From Symmetrospora coprosmae (lineage: Eukaryota > Basidiomycota > Cystobasidiomycetes > Symmetrosporaceae): DNA of 64,000 bases. Shown here piece by piece: positions 1-10,854 of the stretch. Location of the stretch: the NCBI GenBank assembly GCA_008802785.1, contig VUYT01000013.1, positions 186,001 to 250,000 of the forward strand, given 5' to 3'. The notes below the pieces were generated by a model, which did no database searches, was not told where the DNA came from, and saw only the letters and a list, made by a program, of their open reading frames with translations. Each line of letters starts with the position of its first letter. Within the stretch, counting starts at the first letter, position 1. Made by a program: the position numbers and the translations under genes.

Positions 1-1059
1 TGTAAACTTGGCTTCGATCTTCTCGGCAAAGAAGGCTGATATGAGATCAAGGAAGTGCTGACGGCGAGACGGCTCCGTCAGAAAATCGTAGTAGTTGGTG
101 TCCCGCTGCGAGATGGCTGAGGGAATCGCGAAATGCGAAGCGGTCCAGCTTCAGCAAAGCGCAACAGAGAGTAGCACTGAGCTTGATCTACCTATGAGTC
201 TGCGACCGCGTACGAAACACCGGAATTCATGTGATCTTGGCATAGCGAACCACTTCTTGAGGACCAGCTGGTATTCAGGTGACCGGACATCCCCCAGATC
301 AGCATCCTCGCAGTCGTCGTACGCGTGATCAAGATCGTGAGTGACAAAGTCGGATGATTTGAGGAGGAGGTACACGTCGTCCACGGTGGTGCACTTCAGA
401 GGCGGACCCGCAACCATCCAAGGTGCATCCTGTGATTTTGCGGCGGGTCAATAACTGTTCTCTGTACAAGGCTCGGCTGTGGAGACCTGTGATGTACCTG
501 CGGACTGGACCAGTTGAGCTTTGGGAAAACTGCCCCATATTCGTCGATGACCTCTTGGATGCGTGCGCTGAGCTCGGTGAAGTCGTACGTTCGCCGGGGC
601 GGCGAGTCTTCCTCATCTTCGCTTTCAGATGCGTCCGGGTCGATACCCGCGTCTCTACGAATCGCAGGTTTGTATTCACAGCAGACGAGTCAGTCGGATC
701 CGTATGAGCAAGTCGGGAGCGGACATGCGGCGAGCTGTGCCTTACGACCCGGAATCTTCCCCATTGGTCGGCAGAAAGACCCCATCCGCGTGCAAGTACT
801 CGATGAACTGCGCAGTGAGCGGTATCGTAGTAGCTTTAGGCGATACCCTACGGAAGGTCGGATACCAGGAGGGAAAGGCGCATGCGTCCACAGCTCTTCT
901 GGTCAGCGGGGGGAACCGAGGCGCATCGGACAGCGTGAGCGAGTTGAGATCCGTTGTCTCCATGTCTGCATGTGACTGGCGCTGGATCGTAGGAGGAGAT
1001 AGTCCCGGCATGGTGTTGGCGAAAGGTTGCAGACTGGCGGACCTGCTCCGGACGGACAT
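1..1059 (-). CDS. CDC123: Cell division cycle protein 123 (eIF2 assembly chaperone), 3' end outside the window
   Basis: CDC123 is a cytosolic ATP-grasp-type protein that helps assemble the translation initiation factor eIF2. Four exons can be read: 746-1059, 498-654, 192-429 and 1-116, with phases that match. Family motifs appear in order: FPSWYPTFRRVSPKATTIPL and FIEYLHADGVFLP in exon 1, an acidic stretch ending in FPKLNWSSPQ in exon 2, DAPWMVAG, DVYLLLKSSDF, LVLKKWFAM and EFRCFVRG in exon 3, then LIAISQRDTNYYDF across the last intron. The first ATG of the open frame near the conserved region is at 1059; a shorter start at 963 is possible because the residues between are not conserved. The C-terminal part lies beyond base 1. 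Identification is firm; the start is less certain. Confidence 0.93.
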
Positions 1060-1422
1060 GATCACAGGACGGTCGCATTCAAACGCTACTCGCGAATGAC
1101 AATACCGCGCAATCTTCGATAGATCGGGTCCATGTCGGAAGCGCTGATCAACAACATGAATGCAAGGCGAGAAAGGGTCTCGGGAGCGCTCGATTACTGC
1201 AGCAGCCCGGGGTCCGCTATACCGAAGGGACACACATAAATACAGGGTCACACCGCACACATCGTGTCTAGAGAGTACCGGAGCCTTTGAACATGGTGCC
1301 TCGGAAGACGGATATCCCGCTGCGCCGGCTGGAGCCGGACGAAAAGCCACCATGCTCGGTCAGTCTCTCCCTGTACGCCGGGGGAGGCGACGCAGCTCGG
1401 ATGACGGCTGAGCGCGAGAGCA
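1060..1422. other. Intergenic, no gene seen
   Basis: A 363-bp stretch between the start of CDC123 and the stop codon of the upstream minus-strand gene. It must hold the CDC123 promoter and the 3' UTR of its neighbour. Open frames here have no codon structure or family resemblance. Confidence 0.5.
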
Positions 1423-2843
1423 TTAGCTCGAGCACTCTGATGAGTATGAGCGGAACAGTTGTGACTCACTGAAGCCAGCTGGAAGCCGCGACGAGTCCAG
1501 CGAAGATGCTTCCCTTAGGCGTCTCGTCATCTCTACCTTTTCGAGCGGGTCAAAATCATTATCGTGGCCTGAAGCTGGTGCACGAGACGGGCCTTGCACA
1601 GGGGGTTCCCGCTCGCGTGACAGGGAGGTGTGCTCAGGTCGGTAGAAGAACTCCTCTGTCGGACCTCCTTGGTCGTTTGGCTCATCCCAGGGCGCAGCTA
1701 GGGTGCGCATCGTTGCTGCCGAGTTGTAGTGCGATGGATTCGCCGACGGCAGCATCCGCCTCGAGCTGGATGCACTGGATGCCGTATCTGGACCGCCCCT
1801 GTACTGCTCTGTAGAGGTGACGAGCGGGTGAAGCATTCTCGCTCTCCGGATGGCTTCAGGATCGCTCATGTCGACCGTCTCTGTGATGTAGGATTGACCG
1901 CCGTGATGTGTTACAACTACGGGCGGTCGTTCCACGAGCCACTCCTGATGCGCTTGATGCGCATCCGTACCGCTTCGATTCACATTCACGAGAGAATGTT
2001 CGCTTTGTGGGTAGCTCTTGCGCATCGAGTCGGACGCTGATGGTGCACGTTCCAGCGTGGTCGTGCTGGCCGTTGCTTGCACCGCATTCTGACGCTTCCG
2101 CTTGCGATACAGATAAATTGCAAGAGCTGTGCAGGCCAGAGTGGCTGCAGCTCCGATCACCAGTAGTGCAATGTTGCGAGCGAAGTCTTTGCTGCTTGGC
2201 GATAGTGCCGATGGCGAGGAGCCTGAACCGGAACCTGGTGAGTCGGAACTGGACGTGTAGCTGGTGAGACATGGCTGTCAGTCAGTGTGTTACTTACGCG
2301 TTCTCAGGGAATAGCTCATGACGTACATGAATGCGTTGATGCTCAACTCGATGCCCGTGGTTTCCGTTTGCGTGACAGTGATCTTGTGCTCGCCGTCCTT
2401 GAGTGACACAATGCCCCAAACCACGCCGGTATCGAGGGTGTTTGCCTTCCCGCTGCTATCGATCTTGAAGTCGGTGCCATCCAGATTGATGGTTGCCACT
2501 CCATGCGTGGTGGCACGAACAGTCTGGAAATAGATTGCGGTGCCTTGCGTGTGCAACATGGCGCATCAGCTCGGCCGCTGAGCGCACCCAGCACCGTGAT
2601 ACACTCACCCGTAAAGGTCAACGACACGCTCGCCCCGTTCTGCGTCGTCACCTTTGCAGTCCCGTCGCCTATCGCCCCCGTCTGTCCTGTCCGCACCTGC
2701 CAGGCTGCGTCCGGCTGATAGTCTAGAGAGGTATCGCTCGCTGCTATCGACACGTTTCGTGCAGCGAGGGTGCCACCGATCCAGCTGCTCACACAGAGTA
2801 GCGCTGCAAGCCAGTGGACGTGTGCTTGTATTGGTGCCAGCAT
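1423..2843 (-). CDS. Secreted-type single-pass membrane protein with N-terminal beta-sandwich-like domain
   Basis: Three exons (2609-2843, 2298-2543, 1423-2234) give 430 residues. The first 27 residues form a signal peptide (MLAPIQAHVHWLAALLCVSS then WIGGTLA). The extracellular part has the layout of a common fungal surface-protein domain: RNVSIAASDTSLDY, then SVSLTFTGTAIYFQTV across intron 1, a Gly/Asp-rich strand pair and DGEHKITVTQTET. A short Gly/Ser linker leads to one transmembrane helix (IALLVIGAAATLACTALAIY) with a YRKRKRQ stop-transfer signal. A roughly 240-residue Ser/Pro-rich cytoplasmic tail follows. The start at 2843 was chosen because it places the signal peptide at the N-terminus; an in-frame ATG at 2885 would bury it. 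The function is unknown; a cell-surface sensor or adhesion role is only a guess from topology. Confidence 0.82.
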
Positions 2844-4060
2844 CGTCCCCCTGTGGCAGGTTTGCCCTTTCAGACCTGACGTCAAGGAGTCCCTCTACAA
2901 TCGACCAGAGAACGGCACTTGCAACAGGTGGACTGTGCCGAGAGCGGCTCGTACCAGCAAAGCCAGACTGTCCGGCAGGATGGGTCACTGAGTGTGGATG
3001 TGTGTCGATAGGAAGCGCCAGGCTGGTCCGTGCAGAGCATCGAGCTGAGCGAGAGGGCTTGATGCCGAGCGCAAACCATGGCTTTGGCACGGAACTGCAA
3101 CTGATCCGGCTGTATGAGGGTACAAGGGTGTTGTGTGGGAACCACTCGTCACCGCATAGAGGCCAGGCGCGCAGTCAAAGGGAGCATCTCGTTGCGGCAA
3201 GCGGGCGATCTGAAGCAGAGGCATGGATAGTGCATGGTAAAGAAGTAGACGGAGTGAGTAAGTGAGCAAGCCACAAGCAGAATAACGCTTCAAGGCGCAA
3301 TGGGGTCAGTGGAAATCAACGATCCCGGGTTGCCAGCGGATGGGGTGCCCGAGGCGACAGGGCCTCGATTGAGACCGGCTCCACGCTGAGCGAGCACGAA
3401 CGACGGATCAGACGCATTGCCATGTACTGCAGCCGGCTGCTGCTGCTGTGTGTGCCTGCTGTTGTGTAGCCAGTCCTGCCTCTATACCGTCCGATCAGGT
3501 CGAGCGTACGCACGCGGGCCAGAGGTGGGCGAGGGAGAGGAGCCTTCTCCGAATTTGAGCCCCCCCTCTCTGCCCTCTCTTCCACCGCAAGCACACCAAC
3601 CCCCTCAAAACGTGAGTGTGGCATACACAGCAGACGACAGCAGCAGCAGCAATGGGAGAATGGCAGTCGTGTGCTGCATGCCTTGCCGGTTGGCGATGGT
3701 AGACGGGCAGGGAGAAGCACGGCGAGAGCGGACCCCGGGCCAGGGCGGGAGCGAAAGTTGGAAGGACGTGCAGGAGGAGATGGAGGAGCGGCCTGCAACC
3801 CGGTTTGCCCATGCCCTTGGAGGCGCATCTCGGAGCAGGCACGGCAGTTGCATGTGCCTGCGTGCGTACCGCGCTGTCGGCACCACCCGCCGTCTCCTCG
3901 GTCAACGCTCAGATGACCCCATCGCCGCTGCTGCTGTCGCTGCAACCCGATCGAGCTGGAGACACGCCCCAAACCTCGTTGGACGCGCATTGACAAGTTT
4001 GACTGATGTTCCATCGCTATACGCTTGCTCCAGCTCCCTCTACTCTTCAACTTCATCACC
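2844..4060. other. Divergent intergenic region upstream of RPS21 and the membrane-protein gene
   Basis: About 1.2 kb with no supported gene. The plus strand carries pyrimidine-rich stretches (for example near 3555-3605 and 4015-4050), typical of fungal promoters of strongly expressed genes, and a CAG-type run near 3636-3650. The long overlapping frames on both strands here show no recognisable protein features. Confidence 0.45.
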
Positions 4061-4490
4061 ATGGAGAACGATCAGGGAGTCGTCGTCGACCTTTACGTGC
4101 CGCGAAAGTGTCAGTCTCGGCGCTTCCTGCAAAGCGTTTGACCGTCAAAACCCCCCGAAGCTAATACTGAGACCTTCTCTCTCTGTCCTGCAGGCGCTGC
4201 CACCAACCGCCTCATCACGAGCAAGGACCACGCTAGCGTCCAGCTCGCCATTGCCTCCGTCGACGAGAACGGCCGCATGATCAACGGCCAGAACACGTCG
4301 TACGCTCTCAGCGGCTACGTCAGGCAGATGGGCGAGGCCGACGACTCGCTCAACATGCTCACCACCCGGGACGGTCGTGAGTGCAAGGTCATCATTCTGG
4401 CGGGGGGGTAGTTCCAATGTACTGAGCCGGATCACAATATTGTTCACACACACGCAGTCCTCAAGAACGTCTGGTCGTACGCCAAGTAGA
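4061..4490 (+). CDS. RPS21: 40S ribosomal protein S21 (eS21)
   Basis: A small structural protein of the 40S ribosomal subunit, needed for 18S rRNA maturation. Exons 4061-4109, 4194-4376 and 4459-4490 join in phase to give exactly 87 residues, the usual eS21 length. The N-terminus [17 protein letters not shown] is the family signature. [10 protein letters not shown], the [14 protein letters not shown] segment and a C-terminal [10 protein letters not shown] follow. The first intron falls inside the Cys codon of PRKC and uses a GTCAGT donor. The ATG at 4061 directly begins the conserved N-terminus and follows a pyrimidine-rich leader. Confidence 0.97.
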
Positions 4491-4794
4491 TGCTTCCGCC
4501 GCAACTAGTACTACCAAAACACTGCGCAGATACGGCAGCGTTGGAAAGTAGGCAGAGCTAGTCGCAGTCGCGGGTACATGTAACTCCCCAATCTGGCAGC
4601 TCCTGTCCCATCTCCCATGCAACCATGTTTCGAGCACATCCTGCTGGCGTCACCGCCCCTTGTCGAGGGCGGCGGCCCCTGCGCCTGATTTGCTACGATC
4701 TATCGGCGTCCTGAGTTTCTAGGTGTGCTACAGTGCATGCCCTGATGGGCGTCTATCGCTAATGTACAAAAGGATCGTCTCGACCAGCCTGGCA
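4491..4794. terminator. Convergent 3' region of RPS21 and the MFS gene
   Basis: A stretch of 304 bp between two converging stop codons. It must contain both polyadenylation regions; no discrete signal can be assigned with confidence and no coding frame is supported. Confidence 0.35.
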
Positions 4795-6993
4795 TTATGG
4801 CTTTTCCCGGCGCGCCCTTGCCCTCGCATCGGCTTCTCTCTCTTGCTCGAGCTCCTCCATTTCCTTCGCGAAACGCGAGCGTGCCCTCAGCCTCCCGCCG
4901 TACCGTACAATGAGGAAAGGTACGAGGCCCAAGAGGGTGGCAAGGCCGGCAATCAGGGATCCTGCGCCGTGAATGCCTAGAGCGCTATACACTTGCGAGC
5001 CAAAGAGTGGCACAGCGGCACCGACGGTGTTTCTGCAGTAAGATATGTGTCATCAGCACATTTCTCCGAAGGAGGGCTAGGCACACGCCTTACCGGCAGA
5101 CGTTCACTAGCGGAGATAAGTGAGAACAGGTCAGCGGTGAGCATCTGGCGCGGGCCAACGCGTTACTTACTTGCGGAGAGCGCGCTCGCCGCGTAAAGTT
5201 GGTACGAGTCGGCTAGGTAGTTGAAAGCCGTCAGATAGATGAGGAGGAGGCCGCAATAGAGGAGAACAATGCCAATCAGGGGGACCAGCCAGTGAACGCT
5301 TGCCCAGCTGGTCCAGGCAAACTCCCAGCACTGATGAGGGGACGACCGTAAGCCGGAGACTCGCAGGCACCTGGCAACACCTTGACATTCGAAACTCACC
5401 CCGACTGCGAAGAAGATGCCGCCCACGATGCCAGCGTACATCCGAGCTTCCGGGCCCATCCTCCCGACCCGTTGGTGGTAGACCTTGTCGCAGTAGAGGG
5501 AGATGGGCACGGCGGCGAAGGATCCGATAATCTGAGCGATGTAGCACAGGCCAACTTGTCCCAGGTTGAATTCGTAGACTTGCATAAACACGATGGGTAT
5601 CGATACCAGAAGGAGATAGAGGACGCCCCATGCAAAGCTGACGTATGCGGTCCAAGCCTGAATCACGGGCTCGGTGAAGAAGAGGCGGACGGGCCTTGTC
5701 AGGGCGATCTTGAGGATGGACGATAGTGACGCCCGCTCTTCGTCTGCTTGCGCCACGAAGCGCTGGTCCCCTGTCTGCGCACGGAGCTTCTTGGCTTTGC
5801 GCGAGAGCAGTACACTCTCGCGCGTTTCGTGCTGTAGGAAGATGACGCCGATCGTGAGGAGGCCGGAGATAGCGAAGACGAGCCAGAAAACGAGGCGGAA
5901 GCCTCGGAGCATCGCGACGTATCCGCCAAAGACGGGGCCGAGTCCTATTTGTAGGTGTTAGCTCGCTGTCCGCTATATACCATCGCAAGAGCGTTGAATT
6001 CACCTGTAGGCGCAAAGGCAGCAAAGCTAAAGCAAAGCATCGGTAGCCCGCGGTGATCGTTATCGTATAAATCTGACAGAGTGCCTCCAACTGGAGGCAT
6101 ACAATAGTGTCAGTGCAGGTTCTCGGGAGTCTGGGCGCGGGAGAGCTCACCAAGAGCAATGGCCGAGCTTCCGCCAATGCCGCTGATGAAACGTGCCACA
6201 AGCATGGTCTGGATGTTCGGAGCGAGCGCTTGTGGTATTTGAAAGATGGTGAATAGTATAGCGGAAGCAATGTAAATCCACTTGCGTCCCCAAACTTCCG
6301 ACATTGGCGCGAGTATGAGAGGAGCAGCTCCGAAAGTGAGCGTGAAGAGACTGTGCGGCACCAGGATGTGAGAAAAGCAAGCGAAACAGGTTGTTAGAAG
6401 AGCAGGCTTCGCTTGCGTGGTGCGGGCGAGACCCACGAAATTCCGGCAAGCGCTAGAAGCCGGGAGCACCCTAATTCTTCCTGGATGACAGGCACGGATA
6501 TCGAATACGCAGAAACGGTGATGGAGACCGTACTGCAAAAGGAGAAGCCGACGATGGAGAGTATCCATTTGCGCATTGGCTTCCAGTTGCGCGGGCTGGC
6601 AGGGTCGTCCGGTCCGTCCCAGCCGACATAGATGACCTCGATGCCCTTGGGAGTGATGGCACGGGTGAGGTCCGTCATTGGCGCTTTCCTCTGATCCTCT
6701 TCCGAAAGCGCGAGGCTCTGGCCTGGCTGTTTTGATGGCTTTTCTTGCTGTGGCGGATCCGCAAGGGTTTCTCCCGAGTCACCTCCACGGTTCAAGCCGC
6801 ACTGGGCTGCCTTGTTAGCAGCCGTCGGTGACCTTGCGACTGGCGCATCTTCTCCATCTAGTCCTTCGAGCGGCACTCCGCCCTCTGGCTGCTCTGCGCG
6901 CCTGCTGTATGCCATCCCTCCTTCTCCGACGGTCGCAGAGCTGCCAGTGCTGGCATCCGACTGCCGGGCCGGCGAGTTTTCCCTAGTTGTCAT
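4795..6993 (-). CDS. Major facilitator superfamily transporter, DHA1 (multidrug/polyamine H+ antiporter) type
   Basis: Seven exons (6437-6993, 6151-6350, 6004-6090, 5400-5944, 5171-5330, 5094-5106, 4795-5032) sum to 599 residues. A hydrophilic N-terminal tail of about 170 residues ends in the family's DPASPRNWKPMRKW. Then come the first helix, FGAAPLILAPMSEVWGRK (motif A region after TM2), ARFISGIGGSSAIALG, GPVFGGYVAM, and a large central loop with HETRESVLLSRKAKKLRAQT. The second half includes FFTEPVIQAW and YLADSYQLYAASALSAMNVC. The last helices end in an Arg/Glu-rich tail. Exon 6 is only 13 nt but is needed to restore the conserved AMNVCRNT reading. The substrate is unknown. The start at 6993 is preferred; 7059 is not an ATG. 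A close relative lies at 57116-59799. Confidence 0.9.
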
Positions 6994-7428
6994 TGCGGCG
7001 CTTCCTCCTGACGAGCCCAGCAAGTAGCGCTGGTGTGGGAGGCGAATGTGCGCTTCCAATCCATCAGCAGAGCTTGAACGGGGCAGGAGGAAAGGAGAAT
7101 GGCCGACCTGGTCAATCCTCCGTGCAGGAACCCCGCCAGCCGGTGGGTGCCGATGCCGATCGCGCCCTGCTTATGAAAGCAGTTTCGGCACAGACGCGAC
7201 CCGCAGGCACATGTGCAGGCAGCGGGGAAGCAGAGGCACAGCTGCAGGCCGATTCGTGAAAGGACAAAGAATGCATACGTGGCCAGGACTCCGCCTTGTC
7301 CCCGCATATTGCGTACATGCGGACACACTTTTGTGGCGAACCGCTACCCTTCGTTTCACGCCAGGCGACTTTTGCTACATGGAATCAAAACGAGACCCTC
7401 TCTCTTCCCTTCGTGTCGGGCTCCTAGA
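6994..7428. other. Intergenic between SND1 and MFS gene
   Basis: 435 bp between the SND1 stop codon and the MFS start, both on the minus strand. No coding frame with family features is seen; it should contain the MFS promoter. Confidence 0.4.
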
Positions 7429-10400
7429 TCAGTCCTCATCATCACCAAGGATATCACCCATCTCGAAGGCTCCCGCTCTCGTCCTCTTGGCCTCCGTCCT
7501 TGCCTGCTCGAGCGCCTGTACAACCTTCGGGCATGCCGATCTGAGCGGGCTCCTCTTGTCGATTTTTGCCAGACCATACTTGACGAGTTCGACATTCAGC
7601 GAGCTCGTGGGCGTCTGCGACTGCTTGGCATCCGGGTCAAACAGTGTGAGCGAGACGCTGGTCTGATCTCGGCGGTCGATGTTGGCCACGAGAGGTCGGC
7701 CCTCCGCCAGGTCCCGGAACAGAGCAATCGAGTCGGACCCGTACTCCGTATCGCTGCCGAGCAGCTGGATGAAGGACAGCGTCGCCTCCTTTGCCTGCGG
7801 CGGCAAGGATCGGAATCGCGGATCGAGAGGGCGGAGGCGGTCGAACGAGAGCGTTTCGGAGTTTCCGTAACTGCAAGAAGAGCGGCCGTCAGCTTAGTCT
7901 GAGCACCGTCGGCAGGCAGTACGGAAACGCACTCGTAGAAGGATACTTCCGCTTTCTTGGTCGCCGGGTTGGCGCGCTTGACTCGCGCACGGTACCACTG
8001 GTTGTCTGCGGTGAAGCGGGCGGAAACGTGGTCTCCAGAGCGTGGCGTCAAGGGCTGGGATGCAGCGGTGCGGTGAAACGCGGCAAAGTCGGCCATCAGC
8101 TTCTCCAGTTCGGGGAGACGCCCTGCGGCAGTTTATCACTTTTAGTCTGGCTGTATCACCAGAGTATTTGGCAACACCCTTGGCACACTTACCGCCTGGC
8201 TGCAAAAGCTGGACGGCGAAAGAGAAGGAAGGCTCCGTGCGGATATCGCTGACAATGACATCGACATACTCCTTGCGCGCAGTGACGCTGTTGGCTCCGC
8301 CATTGCTCGATGGCTGCTCGTCGGCCTCCTCGTAATCGTGCCAAATCTGGCCATCGACGAGCGGAGCATGTCAGCGACACGGGCGAGATTCAGGGCAGTA
8401 CAATAGCATTGTAGCTCACGTTCTTCTTCTCCTTCTTTGCAGCCTCCTCTGCGCTCTTGAGCTCGTTCGTCGCATTGTACTCGTCCGTACGAGCCAGGCC
8501 TTCCTGAACGAGGGCAGCTGCTACGTTTTCGCGCTCGAGGTAGAGCGCGCCAATGAAACCGCCCACTTTGTCGGTAGCCGTGACTTCGACCTCGGCATCG
8601 CGCTGGAAGCACCGCTTAGCCGTAAAGTCCTGTGCCTCCGGGCCGTACGGCTCGGACTTCTCGCCCGGGTTGCGCGCCGTTCGTGGAGCTCGGATGCCAC
8701 CGAGCACAAGGGTGATCTTGACATTCTGCTTCGGAAGGACGAGCTTGAAGCGAGAGCCGGACGCAACGTAGTCGACAACACACGGGATCCTGCCCGCGCG
8801 CTTGAAACCCGCAAGGAATGAATTGGCTTTTGCCGCGTTTTCGGACGCGTCGGCAATTCGCGGAGCAGGGAAGTCCTTCTCCGAGTGCATTCCTTTCTTG
8901 TCTGCGATCGCCTTTGCCTCGACCTCCATAAGCTTGTCAATCTCGCTCGATTTGTCCTCGTCGCCCTGTCGGTGCCGGATCACGCTGGCGTAGCCTCGCT
9001 CGACCAGCGCTTCGGCCAGGTTGGACCCGCTCGCCAGCTTGACAGTCGCCATCTCCTTCGCCTCGAACTGCTCTTGCTTTGGCTGCGAGTACTCGACGAC
9101 CACGCTGACGTGCTTGCCAATGGCGCGCTTGCGCAGGAACTCCTGAGCCTCGATGCGCAGTCCGGCCAGCCGGGTATCTGCAGCCCTGCACGACGAGAAA
9201 GACCATCATTGGAGACGTCAGTAGACGCTTAGCAGGGAGAAACGTATTGTACACGCACCTCGGCTGTCGTATGCTCGCCAGAAACACCTTGACCTCCTTT
9301 CCCTCGCCGTGCTTGCCCTGTCTGATGCTCAGGCTCTCCGCGTTCCAGATTCGGCTGACGACTCCCTCGAACTCCTTGTCCAAGCCAGTTGGAGTCTTGT
9401 TGGAGCTCTCTGTCGACCCGGCTGCACCCTTGCTACTGCCTCCAGGAATAATGGGCTGCGCTGGCAGGCTGGACCAGATCCCGGCTCGATTGTTCTTGGC
9501 TTGCTTTTCGGCGTTCCTGAGTCCGGACATGCCCTCTGCTCCAAGGAGCGCAGCATGCTGGTCGACACAACGTGCGAATCCGTTGGCGACGAGCAGCTGT
9601 GCAATGTTGCCAGCAGGGTGGAGAACATGGCCGATGAAGAACGTAGGGCCGGAGCCAGCCGCAGAAATGGGCGTCGGTGGCAGGGCAATGAGCTGAACCT
9701 GGATACTCCGCTGTAGGAGGCGCGTCTCGGTGAAGAGCCTGGCCTCGTCACCGAAAGGCTCGCTGCTATCGTTGGCAGCCGCGCTATCTGATGAGTTGAG
9801 ATAGCGGGCTCGAGGAGCGCGAGCTCCTGCCATGCTGTTCCACAATACGATTCATCTGTCAGCGGTTGCTCTCAGGCTGGACCGGCTGCTTTGACTTTTG
9901 GACTCACGCAACATTGACAATCTGGTAAGCGCCAGGTCCGACCTGCAGCCTGACTCGCACGGTTGTGCCATTGTTGATGCCCTCGACGACGGCGTCCAGC
10001 TTTTTGCCTTTGCCGTGCTCTGCGAGGAAGGCGTCTGGGTCGTCGGGCATGCTAAAGTTAACGTGTGGCCGCTTGAGGTCATCCTGCCAGAGTCCCTCTC
10101 CATGGGCACGAGCGCTCTCCTCGGCCTCGCGCAGGGTCTGCTTCCTCGTTTGCTCGCTGGCTCCTTCCTGTTCGACGTTCCTGCTCTCGCGGACCTTCGA
10201 GGCGCCCGCAGCCACGACTGCGAGCGCGACATCGACCGAAGTGCCGTCCGGTCGCTGGAGCACGACGTCGCCGAACTCCATCTGGGGCGAGCCGGTTGAG
10301 GCATTGCCAGGGACGGTGTAGACAATCTCGAACGAGACCTCCTTGCCGACGAGCATCGTGCGGAGGAAGTCGCGCGCCTCGAGCGAGTAGACCTCGTCCG

Positions 10401-10638
10401 CCCGGTCGCGGCTCCCGGGGCGTGGTGCCTGGAGGTGAGCGAGGTGGAGTACGCGCTCCTTTGGTGCCTGACCGGGAGCAGGAGCTGCTCGCCCTTTGAG
10501 CACCAGGGTATCACCAGACTGGATGGACTTGACGATGGCTCGCAGTGCCAGAGGGGCTGGTCCATTGCCATTGCTCTCACGCACCACTGGGGCGGCGGCG
10601 GCGGCGGCGGCAGGGGCGCTGATCTGGCTGTCGGACAT
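7429..10638 (-). CDS. SND1: Tudor staphylococcal nuclease (SND1/p100 family)
   Basis: Six exons (9908-10638, 9259-9834, 8420-9185, 8193-8346, 7933-8122, 7429-7870) join in phase to 952 residues, close to the family norm of about 900. Four staphylococcal-nuclease-like repeats are followed by a Tudor domain with a split fifth SN repeat. Visible marks are LRAIVKSIQSGDTLVLKG at the first repeat, EGVVSRIWNAESLSI at the third, GRIPCVVDYVASGSRFKLVL at the fourth, and Tudor VSARFTADNQWYRARV followed by VSFYDYGNSETL at about residues 765-825. The aromatic YDYGN motif is split by an intron. The family binds RNA and dimethylarginine proteins, cleaves hyperedited RNA and works in transcription, splicing and stress granules. 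MSDSQ at 10638 is the start used; the frame stays open further upstream but is not family-like. Confidence 0.94.
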
Positions 10639-10854
10639 GGCTGCTATGGCTGTGCGGGTGCTACAAGACGAAGAGTATGTGAGACTGATTGCTATGCGGT
10701 TGCTGCGAGTGCGGCTGTGATTGCTGCTGATGCTGTTCTTCCTGTTCGGAGTCCGTGCAAGCTGTATTGGAGGGTTCGAGCGGCCTCCCGCTCTCCCTCT
10801 CCTCACCAGCTTGGACAGGAACGGACGCTTGCAGAGGATACTGTACTCAGCAGA
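10639..10854. promoter_or_regulatory. Divergent promoter, SND1 / HIRIP3-like gene
   Basis: Only 216 bp separate the two divergent start codons, so the genes must share promoter DNA. No specific operator could be recognised. Confidence 0.5.

Noticed and set aside
3316-4280. Open frames of 248-287 codons on both strands upstream of RPS21
   Set aside because: They overlap each other and run across RPS21 exon 1 and its first intron; composition is that of CT-rich promoter DNA.
10590-10612. GGC-rich run at the SND1 start considered as a regulatory repeat
   Set aside because: It is the complement of the poly-Ala codons just after the SND1 initiator and needs no other explanation.
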